This document shows, one piece after another, positions 32,301-42,470 of a stretch of DNA of 64,000 nucleotides. The DNA is taken from NCBI GenBank assembly GCA_002205965.3, contig NADL03000512.1, positions 1,488,001-1,552,000 of the forward strand, read 5' to 3'. The DNA is from Kappaphycus alvarezii. Lineage: Eukaryota > Rhodophyta > Florideophyceae > Gigartinales > Solieriaceae. The position numbers and the translations under genes were made by a program. A model generated the notes under the pieces. That model was not told the origin of the DNA. It worked only from the letters and a program-made list of their open reading frames with translations, and searched no databases. Within the stretch, counting starts at the first letter, position 1; every line of letters starts with the position of its first letter.

Positions 32301-33000
32301 AGAAAATTAAGAGAAAATCGAAGAAGTGATTTGTAATTTTGTTAGCTTTGAAAATTTAGATTGAAACAAACATTTGGGAGTCTTCAAAAATGCTTACAAT
32401 TCATCTATAAAAGCAACTGAAACATTCTTTCCTTTTTTCCTCGAGTATATAATTCACCCTAGAACTACCCTTTTGGACATCATTTCCGCAGACATCCCTG
32501 TGGCAACAAAATTTCTCAAAAGTATGCAAGAATCGCTGAAAAAGCCGAATGAAATATCAAAAACTAAATTATTTCACTATATCGTATTCAAAAAAGTTGG
32601 AATTTTGTCTACTCATAATGTTGTTGATAAATTATGGTTGTTCACAAAAAAAACTTCAGCACTAGGAGATGTTACAGGATCCCTAAAATGGAAACTCAAG
32701 TATTGAGGCCCACTCGGAATATATTAGGATATAATGGAGTTGTGTACCGCCAACTTCTTTCCCAGCCAATAATCGACAAAGAATTAAAAACGCTTTGCAT
32801 GCTAGTGTCCCTAATCAGAACGTTGAAGACGCTTTTTCTTGAGAAATTCCGCCGCCACCACCTATTCAGGTTCAGAATAAAGGAGAATAATGCGAGGTCG
32901 AAGCCATTCTCAATCACAAGGAAGAAGAACGAAGAAAAATTAATCGAATGGATAAGATATTCTGACGACACGAACCCATTGCAATCAGAAAAATAATTCA
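29381..33000 (+). pseudogene. decayed Ty3/gypsy (chromovirus-like) polyprotein
   Basis: Scattered frames line up in gag-pol order. A gag-like coiled segment (VEYLAQAVSELQRQLSEAH, 29,500-29,580) comes first. RT follows with LYLYDIIIFSKTLNEGLEQ near 30,740. RNase H has SFLGPFNYCRRFI and LTCVTIDASQYPTRALLE (30,985-31,225). An ARWLESTTNLDFEI block lies near 31,445. Integrase pieces include MNFITPFPSPPKGSND (about 32,010). The distal integrase and linker is the 110-codon frame 32,374-32,706. A chromodomain trace (EVEAILNHKEEERRKINRMD, about 32,898-32,957) closes it. Stops and frame changes are everywhere. I found no LTRs. It is AT-rich and much older than the complete element at 49.4 kb, and unlike that element it ends in a chromodomain. 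Confidence 0.7.
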
Positions 33001-34430
33001 AACTTGTGAAGATCTGCTAGACAGGTAGCATAATCGGGGCGATATTCTTCGCAGGGAGGATTGAAGTAACCATTATGTCCAGAAATACACTAAAATACCT
33101 TCAAACTATCCCGGCACTAACGGTTACCAAGGGTTTACACTGCACCAAGACATCAGTTAACTTTTGCACTGTACCCAGACACCAGTGTAAAACACAAGAT
33201 CATACCAATCTGTCTGTAAAGCCAATGAAGTGAAGCTATTGTGGCTATCTCGCCGGGTTCCCGAAACATTTCGCTCCTCACAAATCAGAAAATACTGTAT
33301 GCGTTCTCACTAATTGGGTCAATAGAACTTTTCCATTGTTTTTAATGCTTTTTACCTCACTGATTGTTGCTACTGCCCACTCAGAACATTTTATTTTGAT
33401 CCCTCTAGAGTATCTTCTTTAGAATACATTGCATTCAGTACTGTTTTCTTAAAATTCGTCTTTGCTGTCGTGGAGTACTTTTTCCATTTAAAACCCTGAC
33501 CTGAAGCTTCGCACTGGTTGCTGGAAGCACCAAACAACACTTAAACCATCGATTGCCTTTGATGCGCTCAAATACCCATATTAATTCAAAAAGAACCTGG
33601 ATCATTTGATATTAGCTTGTTTTACTTCATTTATGTTAAATAGAGAAATCAAAGGCTTCGTAGGATTACGATAGAGTTATTGCCCAATGAAGTCAACGGA
33701 AAGTTAATGAGAGGTACAAGCAGGGGGGAGTTACAATTCTTTGCACAAAGTTTTGCTCGCATAGCGCCGAGAAGAAAAGTATGAAGCGATATGAAAATAA
33801 AATACTGCATATAGATTCTAAATTTTGTAATATGTTAAAGAAGAAAGGTCTTCAGCATTGTTTTAGTTGCAATAATTGCAGTACAGTGGATGCAGAAGCG
33901 ATAATAAACTAGTTACGAACTGTTTATGATATAAATATTCCCTCCTTACATATATTCGCGGTAATCTTTGCTTCCAGATAAAGAAAAGATTCTATTTAAT
34001 AGGTTGAAAGCTATGATTAACAAAAGAAGTGTACCTAGATAAAATTTTGAAGCTGAAAATAAATAAAAACTGTTTTACAACTAGAAAAAAGATGAAAGGT
34101 GAGGCAGAACTTTAATCTGTCTCGTCAATGTATTGCTTTAGCAGTTTTCATCTTCGAAATTCAAATCTTTCCTAATATTTTTGCCCGAAGATACTTCAAA
34201 GATATTAGTGGCGAAATTGTTATGGGAATTAAACGCCAAAAAATTTCGCGAGTGATTTGGGAACATTTTTTACTGTCTGTTTATTTATCTTAAAAAGCTA
34301 ATTTAGTAGTTTAATGTTAGCGATCAGACAAAGATACAAGAGACTCAAGAATTTGTTCCGCGGTTTGCTTAAGTGCAATGTCTCTAAGATTTAGATAATT
34401 AGATCACGGAGAGAATTAGTAATAATCCTT
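33001..34430. other. AT-rich sequence without recognisable features
   Basis: It contains no frame above 64 codons and no family resemblance. It could hold the unrecognised downstream LTR of the chromovirus-like relic. Confidence 0.4.
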
Positions 34431-35195
34431 TGATTTTTTCGGATTAGGCGGATGTAGAGGGATCGGAAGGTGAGGGGTATTAAGTGGACCCATGGAAGCC
34501 ACTATTTTACAACAGTGGGGGAGCTGCTGTAGAGGACAGAGGAAATATTAAGGGAGTAACTGTTATTTCTGACTCCTCTGATATCTATGAAGCGGAGTTT
34601 GAAGGTCGCGAGGAGGGTTTAGAGGAGCTGGATATGTCCGAGGAGGCTATCTACTATTATAAACCGTTCGATGGAATTTGCAGAGACTACATTGGGGGTA
34701 TGGATATTGTGGAAAAATTGTTTGGCTTTGATTTCGAGGACTACTTGTGTAAGGATGAAACTAGATATTTATCCTGATAATATCTTATGTTATTCTTTCT
34801 TGTCCAAGCTTTTCTCTTAAATACATTTTATGATAATAATTATGTTTTTTCTTGCGATTTCAGGGTTAGCCAAAAAGTTCACATAAGCTGATTAAACTGC
34901 TTCCTCTTGGAGAGGTCAAGCAAGTGGAGGGACAACTTCAAATGAACACGCAAGTAGTCTAGAAGTTGAAAGTCAACTTCTGCCCTGAAAAGAATTTCTT
35001 CAACGCTGCTCCTGGAGCATAGGCAGTAGGCTCTGACCGCTTAATACTACCTGTAGTCTCTCGGTACTCCGGTTTCTTCATCTATTCTCGTCTCCACAAC
35101 CATACTTCTTTAGCAATCTCTTCGCTTGCAACGCCTTCAATATGGGAAAGATGGCGCTTAGAATATCATCCTCGGAATATCTATCCCTATTTCAC
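34431..35195 (+). mobile_element. 5'-truncated LTR, subfamily 2
   Basis: Collinear with the 3' two-thirds of the subfamily-2 LTR. It starts inside the acidic ORF, continues through GGTTAGCCAAAAAGTTCAC with the TATA-like region, AGTCTAGAAGTTGAAAGTCA and the distal segment, and ends near CTATCCCTATTTCA at about 35,194. The upstream part, including the promoter of the ORF, is missing or unrecognisable. Confidence 0.65.
34484..34777 (+). pseudogene. LTR-encoded acidic protein, truncated, with SUMO-interaction-like motif
   Basis: 97 codons starting at the segment MDPWKPLFYNSGGAA that lies mid-protein in the complete copy at 42,919-43,503. It keeps the SIM-like VTVISDSSD, an acidic stretch, and the C-terminus FDGICRDYIGGMDIVEKLFG. 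The N-terminal conserved block is absent. Confidence 0.6.
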
Positions 35196-35239
35196 CGATT
35201 AATTCGATGTCAAATGTTTTAACCCTTTGGCACCCTCTC

Positions 35240-35617
35240 ATTGTAGGACTAGGAACTTCACCCCCCTCACCAGCTTGAACGTCGCCTACGCGGAAAACCT
35301 CCGGAAATACCAGGAGGTCGTTGCTGGATTTCCGGGAAAGATTTGGTTGCTTCCCGTCACAATCTCAACCCTCGTCGGCTGGCACTTAGAGGCATTTTTC
35401 CCTAGTGAAGCAGATGGCTCGCTCAGTCGCTAATATTGCCAAGGACCACTTCTTCGAGGTCAGAGACATACTACTACAGCGAAATTCTGCGTTCATGGTC
35501 TCTTCGAACGCCGCATGTCTACTTACAGGGCTTGCAGCAACTTTTTCTTCACCGTTCCGTAGCAAGCCCATTTTGATCGGGGTGTTTTCTCCGTCGCCGC
35601 CACACCTCACAGGTTAA
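35240..35617 (+). pseudogene. lineage-1 REL fragment
   Basis: FTPLTSLNVAYAENLRKYQE, then LPVTISTLVGWHLEAFF. After a frame change it reads MARSVANIAKDHFFEVRDIL, then LQRNSAFMVSSNAACLLTGL. This is the distal half of the REL domain (the ...E..K.Y and PVxIStL motifs) of a lineage-1 element, truncated on the 5' side and frameshifted once near 35,400. Confidence 0.7.
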
Positions 35618-35687
35618 CAGAATTTCACCCTACGTTCCACTCGCAGCAAACTAACCAAAACGCTTCTCTTTTAAGGGTGGGGTACGG

Positions 35688-35765
35688 GGGGCTCGTTTAC
35701 TGTAACAGATAGGCTTGCTAATACCCACTCAACTTGTATGGCGGTAATGAGCAACTTGGTCGCCT
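35688..35765 (-). repeat. non-LTR 3' tail end, reversed
   Basis: Plus-strand landmarks are GGGGGCTCGTTTACTGTAAC, ATAGGCTTGCTAATACCCAC and TCAACTTG, matching the tails at 22.44 and 24.79 kb. Confidence 0.6.
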
Positions 35766-35899
35766 AGACCTTAGGATAATCCCCCAATGCTATGGCCAAC
35801 GTCTGCCCCTTGTTGGGGATCCCTTCTTCAATAAACTTTCAACCCACCCGATACAACTACTAATTTTACTCATTATGTCTCTGAAGTTTGCAATGTCTG

Positions 35900-36324
35900 A
35901 CCGACTATTTAGTTAAGATATTACTTCATGATCCACTTCGATTACCAGATTTCAGCTCCTACGCAGCTACTTCAGAGTCTGTAAGATCGGTTATTTATAT
36001 CGCGTAGTACCGCCATCGTGTACCACAGACTGGTCTACAATATTCTTCTGAATGATGGAGCGTGGCGTCCGAATGTTGGCTGGAGGATTCCTCGATTCTG
36101 AACATTGAAGGGAACTCTAACTACCCGTCAAATACAAGGAGGAAATAAACTTCCCTCTGACTAGGATTCACGTCCGCAAAAGATATCGCAGGTGATGCGC
36201 TTCTGACCTCCAGTGCAGCCGCCGACTGGCTGTGCGAAAATATTTTCCCTGCCTCTATCAAGAGCCTCACAACATATGAAGAAGACCTCGATGCTTACCT
36301 GATTTGGTCTCAATCCTGTCTACA
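35900..36324 (+). pseudogene. lineage-1 element, first third of a split copy
   Basis: FQLLRSYFRVCKIGYLYRVV, then PPSC (35,951-36,025). Further on, in shifted frames, come LAGGFLDSEH, SAKDIAGDALLTSSAAADWL and DAYLIWSQSCL. These match residues downstream of the RT palm in the copy at 17.7-18.2 kb. The sequence stops exactly at the copia LTR (36,325) and resumes at 41,926 with the next residues of the same protein, so all three parts (35.9-36.3, 41.9-42.5, 43.8-44.1 kb) were one element. Confidence 0.75.
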
Positions 36325-36667
36325 TGTTCTGGGAGAGGCGATGAATGAGTGAAATGAAAGCACCACAATTAATAAAACCTGAAGTGTAATCATTAGTAAT
36401 TTACTGACAATCATTTGTTTCAACGAGCATAAGATTGTTGATCGTTAATGTTGGGTCATGATTTATCACAAATAGCTTACCTACTCGGGACTGTGAAAGC
36501 AGACGGTGAATGTTCAGGTGAATTATTACTAATACAGCTTGGCGCCAAGCCTAAAAAGATAACCACAGAAAAGAACACCAACCAAGTCACTTTGAGTAAA
36601 ATCGACTGTTTCATCTTATGTGAAATCTAACTTCTGTGTAAATTGTCTAGATACCACCATCTTACCA
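36325..36667 (+). repeat. copia 5' LTR
   Basis: Starts TGTTCTGGGAGAGGCGATGA and ends CACCATCTTACCA. It aligns with 41,528-41,925 throughout (shared GTGAAATGAAAGCACCAC, AATCATTTGTT, GTAAATTGTCTA). The 3' LTR has about 55 extra bases, mostly around 41,710-41,800. AGTGGAAGCATCGC follows and could be a primer-binding site with one mismatch to an initiator-Met type. Confidence 0.75.
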
Positions 36668-36875
36668 GTGGAAGCATCGCTACCAAGTCAATAAATTGAT
36701 AATAAACTCATCTAAAGAAGATAAGCTTGTATTATCAAAGCTTAATGATCATCAGACAGAAAGCTTTCGGTTGTGAAAGCTTCGTATAGAGGCAGTACTC
36801 GAAACATTAGATTGTCTAAGTTCAGTCACTGATGAGAAGCAGCGCCCATAGGGAGACGACGCTGACTGTCAAGTC

Positions 36876-37142
36876 ATGATGCAACAAAAGAACTTTGATA
36901 TGAGTAAAAAGAAGGCTTCTGCAATCCCTACTGCCTCTCTGGAAAAAATTCTCAAAGTCGTTCAGAAATATTTGAAGTCTCCTGACGAAATATGGAAAGC
37001 ATTGTGCATGAGATATGCTAGTAAGACTATGAGCAACAACTTAGTTTATGCAAAAAAAAATTTTAGGAATTGGAAAGGTACGGAGTCTATTTCAGGCCAC
37101 ATTGCAGATCTAGAAACGATTTTGGCACACAGAACTAAATGA
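36876..37142 (+). pseudogene. copia gag fragment
   Basis: SLEKILKVVQKYLKSPDEIW, then KALCMRYASKTMSNN and a helix-rich segment, fits the copia-type gag capsid region (W-x-x-L-x-x-x-Y pattern). It is truncated by stops on both sides. Confidence 0.5.
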
Positions 37143-37664
37143 TGCAAATAACTTCTAATCAAGTTGATGCTAGTTTATATACTGCTCTCATCCACCAAAG
37201 ATGAAAAGGACCACGAGGCGGTAATTGCTGCAATTGGAACTATGCATGAGGACAAAAATACATGGGGGGCAGTCCGTAGCGACTGATGGAGGAGTACAAA
37301 AAATAAAGAAAAGAAAATGACTCTCTAGACCATACAGTGAGCACTGCAATTAATGCTGTAGCTAGTATGCTAACCAAAGGACATTGAATGTCTGGAAAAG
37401 ATGTATGTTGTTGCTGGAACATGGGCGGTCACTGTTTAGAGCAGTGATGGGAAACCCCAAATGGGAACAATTACAAACCAAAAAAGTCAATAAATCCAAG
37501 GACAGAACCACCAAAAATCCTCGTTTTGCTGTAGCATATAAGAAGAACACACATATAAGCAATTATAATGATGTCATAGCTTAAAAATGCACAATGTGGC
37601 ATGGCGAAATTATCAATTAATTGACTCGTTCTCGGTTGTCCTCATCAGCCCGAAAAGTTAATTT

Positions 37665-38285
37665 TCTACAGTGGTGCGACACACCACATGTATTCTCACG
37701 TGAAATACTTCAGAAAACGTATAGCTGTCCAGGATTTTTATGTCAATCTCGGATATGATATTGTTATCGAAGGAAACGAAGCAAGGGAAGTTGACTTTTT
37801 TCTGTATGAAACCGAAAACGTTGAAACTAAAAGTGTATCGCTGAGATTAACAAACGTTCTTTACATGTTGAACATGGGCTTGAATCTCGTATCAACGAGT
37901 GTGTTGGATAATCAAAACATTCAGGCCACCTTCAGAAAAAGATAGTTCTTCCTCTATGACGGCAACAATAATAAGCCGGTTAGCAAAGGGTTAAAACGGG
38001 ATGATGGACTATTTGAACTTCTTGGTTCAGTCGTTAAACATAATTTTTCCAATACCAAGAACTACTCAGCTGCTGCTGTGGCAACAAAAGAGAAAGGAGT
38101 TTGAATGTGTGGCATCACAGATTTGGATGCACATTTAATAGTGACCTTAGCAGTGTCATAAGAACTGGAATTGTAACTTGAATAACCAAAACGATAATAT
38201 ATCCAGAATTTATTGCGTTCCTTGCTTGTAACGGAAGAAATCGAGAAACAATTTCCATAGCAAACTAAATACATCATCTATTAAG
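37665..38285 (+). pseudogene. copia protease and GAG-pre-integrase region
   Basis: FYSGATHHMYSHVKYF is a damaged DSGATxHM protease site (Asp replaced). RLTNVLYMLNMGLNLVSTSV follows. VWHHRFGCTFNSDLSSVIRT (near 38,105-38,165) is the GAG-pre-integrase block with its expected W-H-x-R/H-x-G. Stops and frame changes occur throughout. Confidence 0.65.
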
Positions 38286-38760
38286 TTTGGAGATGTGATT
38301 TTCTCCGACGTGTGCGTTCCACGGCAAAAAAGATCTCTGTCTAAGGCATTTTATTTTGTGACGTTTATAGACGGTACTTCAGCTCATGTTTCTGTGTTCA
38401 CATTTATCTCAAGGCTGAGTTCATAGCAACATCAAAAATTCCTACAAATAATCTTTTGAAGTACAGTCTAGATTCAAGGTTAAACGTTTACACACCGACA
38501 ATGGGACTCGTTGGGTTAATAATGACATAAAACTATCCAGCCACACGCATGGTATTGCACATAGCACTACTACTCTGTACCATCCGCAGTCCAACGGATT
38601 GGCTCAAAGAGTGAACAGAACACCGCTGAACAAGGTACGCTGTATGCTTTCGCAAGCCTCACTTAGTTTTAAGTTCTTGAAAGAGCCTTTCCACCATGCT
38701 TTGTATATACGGAACATGCTTCCAGCTGGAGCATGCCATTTAAGTCCAATGGAATAGTCC
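38286..38760 (+). pseudogene. copia integrase core relic
   Basis: FGDVIFSDVCVPRQKRSLSK, then FYFVTFIDGTSAHV. After frame changes RLHTDNGTRWV and HPQSNGLAQRVNRTPL follow. These correspond to the D, D and E-containing blocks of copia integrases; the Glu position reads Gln (AQR), so the core is inactive as written. Confidence 0.65.
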
Positions 38761-38787
38761 TGCAAGCAAAGACTCGACGCCAGCCAA

Positions 38788-39231
38788 ATGAGGCTATCTG
38801 GTTGTCTCGTCCAGGATTATGTGCTCAATTCTCACAGAAGAAAAACAGATCATAAATCTAGATCTCTCATTCATGTTGGACATATCAAGCTTACAATGTC
38901 ACATGAATTCAACACAAGATCTGGGAAAGTACACATTGTTTGCCACGGCCATTTTGACGAAACTTTTTACCTGGGCACTGATGATCATCCAGAATATCTT
39001 CAAATATCAAGCGGGAAAAATACTAATGTCCACCTAAATAGTGAGGAACTTGAAATAGATATCTCAGATGATGATGATAAATACGTGTCTAACGTGTATT
39101 CGAAGGCATTACATGGTCAGTTAGAGCTGGAACTTATACCTCTTCCAGTTCCAGTATCTGAACCTGCTGTCGCACAGCCACCACGAAGAAACTGCCGAGC
39201 TCCATTCAGATATGGAGTAATTGCAAAGTAA
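38788..39231 (+). pseudogene. copia integrase-RT linker region
   Basis: 147 open codons corresponding to the region after the integrase core in copia polyproteins (SGKVHIVCHGHFDETFY resembles the ...rDVxFdE block). It ends in an acidic segment and a Pro-rich linker. There is no independent function. Confidence 0.5.
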
Positions 39232-39469
39232 AACGCCAAAACCAGTGACGATGACATGCCATCTGTAGCACAAGCACTGAAGTCGGAAAATTCAAATGCA
39301 CACATCTGCTATTCATGCATAACTTGAGACCACAAAAGCGCAGAACACATGAGAGTTGGTAACGAAGCCATAAGGGGCAAAGTTTTTACCATGTAAACTG
39401 ATATTAAAACTTAAGAATCATAGTAATAGAATTATTAACAATTAAAAATCCGGGTTGCTTTCAAGTTCC

Positions 39470-40081
39470 ATACCATGTTACAGAGACTCTCTCTCCGTTG
39501 CTTCATTTCACGTCAGTACGAGTTGCTTTGACTATTGCTGCTTTAACCAAATATGAAGAACATCAGATGGGTGTAACTGGATCATTCCTCCACGGTGAAA
39601 TTGAAAGGTCTGTATACATGATTTACTCCAAAAGCTTCAGGGAGATTGGACAAGAACATCTTGTCTGTAAGTTGCGACAGAGCATCTATGGTTTAAAGCA
39701 AGCAACGCGGATTTTATACAAAAACTTTAGAGCATATCTCGAAGGGCTTAGATTTAAAAGCTTACTCCACTCCGACTGCATATATGTCAAGTCTGAGAAG
39801 GGGGATATATATATCTACTGGTCTATGTGGACGACATGCTAATCATGATTGACTGCCCTCTCATGATTAGCAAGCTCAAGAAAGATTTAGTGAAAATGTT
39901 TAAAATGGAGGACCTTGGACGCGTGAAGCACTTTCTAGGAGTGATAATAGATACTGAAACAGGGTTTTTTGGTCTGTCCCAAAGCCACTACATTGGCAAA
40001 ATACCGGAAAACATGGGATGCAGGATTGCTGTCCTATTTATACACTCATGGATCCGTGTAACTACACGGAAATCACTATGA
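39470..40081 (+). pseudogene. copia reverse transcriptase relic
   Basis: VTETLSPLLHFTSVRVALTI, HQMGVTGSFLHGEIERSVYM, LVCKLRQSIYGLKQATR and then MDDMLIM are the ordered copia RT blocks. MEDLGRVKHFLGVII follows. The Asp of the HQMDV block is Gly here. One frame change lies just before the DD motif at about 39,825. Confidence 0.75.
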
Positions 40082-40229
40082 AGGTAGAACCGAGTCCAGA
40101 AGATGTCAAAAAAATTAAGGGTATACAATACCTTTAATCAATTGGTCAATTACTCAATCTATCATCTTATACTAGGCCGGAGATTGCAGTAGTTATTGGC
40201 ACTCTCAGTCGCCAAGTCTCAAATCCAAG

Positions 40230-40653
40230 ACCTATACATAGGGTTGGAGTCAAAAGAATACTAAGATATTTACGAGGTAGATCTGATCACTGCTTGATAC
40301 TTCGTCAGTCAAGCAATCAACTAACTGCATATGCAGAACCTGATTGGACAGGGAGCTCAGATTGATCATATATCACTGGTAACTTGCTACAGATCGGTGG
40401 CTCTACACTTTTCTGGGAAGGCTTGACGCAGCTCTGTACAGCACTATCTTCAACAGAGGCTGAATATATGAGCCTATTAGATTTGGGTCGAGAGGTAACG
40501 TGGTTATTAGAGGTACTTATTGGACTCAGAGCTCTGCAGCATCCACAGAGCACCATCTCTCAGGACAATACTGGATCAGTCGATTGGGCACCGAATATTG
40601 GACAGTTACGTAAAAGCAAGCATATAGATATTATACTTCACCATGTCCGGTGA
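40230..40653 (+). pseudogene. copia RNase H relic
   Basis: YLRGRSDHCLILRQSSNQLT, AEPDWTGSSD, ALSSTEAEYMSLLDLGREVT, then SQDNTGSV and SKHIDIILHHVR. The order and motifs are those of copia RNase H. There is one internal stop after SSD. Confidence 0.75.
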
Positions 40654-40889
40654 TCAAACAAAAAAATTCGGATTTCATTAATTGAAATCAAGTACAGGCT
40701 CGCGTATATGCTAACCCAGTCCCTTTACGGACCAAAGCTAAAGCTCGACACACAGCTCTTGGCATAAGCAGTCACTGCTCGAAAAGGGGAACAACGTCAA
40801 AGTCACAACTTCGAGAGCACAGTGAATATGATATCATGTGATCCATAATTATTCACTCAGAAAAACTAATATCGTTCTCTATCACACCC

Positions 40890-41160
40890 TGATAGGGTTA
40901 AATCGTCCGGAGAAGAGAAACCCAGAACCAACTTCCCCAATAAGGAGGTGTTGCAAGCGACAGCCCCCGTAGTATAGTTGAACGGACAAAACGCAGTGGA
41001 TAAGGAAGACAGTTGAGGGGGATAAAATCAAGTATAGAAGGGGCAGGGTCTACCATTGATGCTCTGCGACCAGCGTAGGAAAACTTTTTCTTGGGATTGG
41101 AGTTGACTCTCAACTTCCTACTACTCGGGACTTGACTTGAAATTGTCTTCCAACTTCCTT
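40890..41160 (-). mobile_element. LTR fragment, distal end (subfamily 1/2 family)
   Basis: Plus-strand TGATAGGGTTAAATCG, then GAGGTGTTGCAAGCGACAG, GGGTCTACCATTGATGCTCT and CTACTACTCGGGACTTGACT is the reverse complement of the last ~270 bp of the Ty3-family LTR. The rest of the LTR is missing. It lies inside the copia element. Confidence 0.7.
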
Positions 41161-41244
41161 TACGCTTAGTTTGTGACTTAGTTTGTTGAGCGCCCCGCTC
41201 GGGTATGCTGTCTCACAAGTACTCCTGCCATTTTGTGCAAACAG

Positions 41245-41490
41245 TCCCTTACATAGAGTTTTCAACCCTCACAATTTGTAGCACCTATACAGTACCTATG
41301 TGCCATATCGGCACCGCCACAGTACGATGCTAAGCATCCCCTAAAAATAATTGAAAGTAGAATTGTAACTACAGTGACAGCACAGCCAGCTCAGCATGCC
41401 AGCTCAGCCAGCGCAGCACGCAAGCTCAGCCAGAGCAGTATGCAAGCCCATCCAGCGCAGCATGCCAAATAATATCTAGAATTTTCAATA
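41245..41490. repeat. CAGCC minisatellite within a dispersed repeat
   Basis: Four tandem imperfect ~22-bp units of the form AGCTCAGCCAGCGCAGCATG (41,375-41,470) sit at the end of a repeat homologous to 28,100-28,325. Confidence 0.65.
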
Positions 41491-41527
41491 TATCCCACCC
41501 CTTCTACTCTGTACTCTTTAGAAGGGA

Positions 41528-41925
41528 TGTTCAAGGAGACGCGATGAACGGGTGAAATGAAAGCACCACAATTAATCAAATCCGAGGTATAATCAATTGA
41601 AAATTTAATTACAATCATTTGTTACAACCACCGGAAGATTGTTGATTGCTAATGTTGAGTTATGATTTATCATAGCTTGTCTACTACAGACTGAAAGCAG
41701 ACCTTGACTGTTTCGGTAGGGTGAACGTTTATTGAAACACGGACACCCAACAAGGGGCCACGTGGGCCGTAGCATTGGGCTGGGTTAGTATGAATACAGC
41801 CGGGTTTCAAACCCAAAAAACTAAACATAGAATAGAACACCAAGTCACTTTCGGTAAAATCGATTGTTTCATCTTGTTTCAAGTCTACTTTCTGTGTAAA
41901 TTGTCTATATAACACCATCCTATCA
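41528..41925 (+). repeat. copia 3' LTR
   Basis: Starts TGTTCAAGGAGACGCGATGA and ends CACCATCCTATCA. It is collinear with the 5' LTR but well diverged from it, indicating an old insertion. It contains an extra segment with GGACACCCAACAAGGGGCCA. Confidence 0.75.
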
Positions 41926-42470
41926 CTAACGTCAAGGATTCTTCCGTTCATTGCCTTTTGCTCAGACAAAATACACTCGCAAAAGACACTCACGGAAGTA
42001 GTCTACGAGGCTATGTAAGACTGTATACCTCTCAGAGAAGCTAACAGGCCGTCTTTTCGCGCTTCAATGGCGCTACCAGGGGCGAATGAATGAGCATACT
42101 GTTCCTCGTGCACGGGACTTTAGGTTTACCTTGAAAACCGCGAATTGTCGATATGGATTCAATACTACCTTCAAGGTCCACTTTTCGCCCCGGAAACACT
42201 GTGACCGAGGAGAAACTGCTCCCAAACACTTGATTTCTTTGGAGATCATCTCCTGCAATGCGTTCCCAGAGGTCACAGAATACGGAGACATGACCGCCAA
42301 GTTCGTTTGCTTGCCCAAGACCTGCAGAAGGCTGCTCACCACCCCGTCATTGAGCCGAGGGATGGCCTTCATCGTATAGGCCGGATATCAGGGCAATGTG
42401 AAACATTAGAGGAAAGGAAGAAAGAACTTTAATGCATTCAGTATCTGGGCACAGATATTTTTGATGTCAC
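41926..42470 (+). pseudogene. lineage-1 element, middle third of a split copy
   Basis: Resumes directly where 36,324 stopped: RILPFIAFCSDKIHSQKTLT, then a Cys/His region in several frames (FRASMALPGA, FGDHLLQC, RRHDRQVRLLAQDLQKAAHH, then PVIEP). It ends GTDIFDVT, the REL catalytic opening, where the solo LTR interrupts it at 42,471. Confidence 0.75.

Larger units (their letters stand above)
36325..41925 (+). mobile_element. Ty1/copia-like retrotransposon, decayed, with LTRs
   Basis: A 5' LTR (36,325-36,667) and 3' LTR (41,528-41,925) bracket gag, protease, integrase, RT and RNase H relics in copia order. Flanks are CTACA (36,320-36,324) and CTAAC (41,926-41,930), an imperfect target duplication. 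The element sits inside a lineage-1 non-LTR element. A fragment of another LTR family (40,890-41,160) and a CAGCC repeat region lie between RNase H and the 3' LTR. Many stops show it is dead. Confidence 0.8.

Noticed and set aside
33001-34430. Search for tRNA or rRNA genes and for LTRs of the chromovirus-like relic
   Set aside because: No cloverleaf-like boxes or paired terminal sequences could be found by eye.
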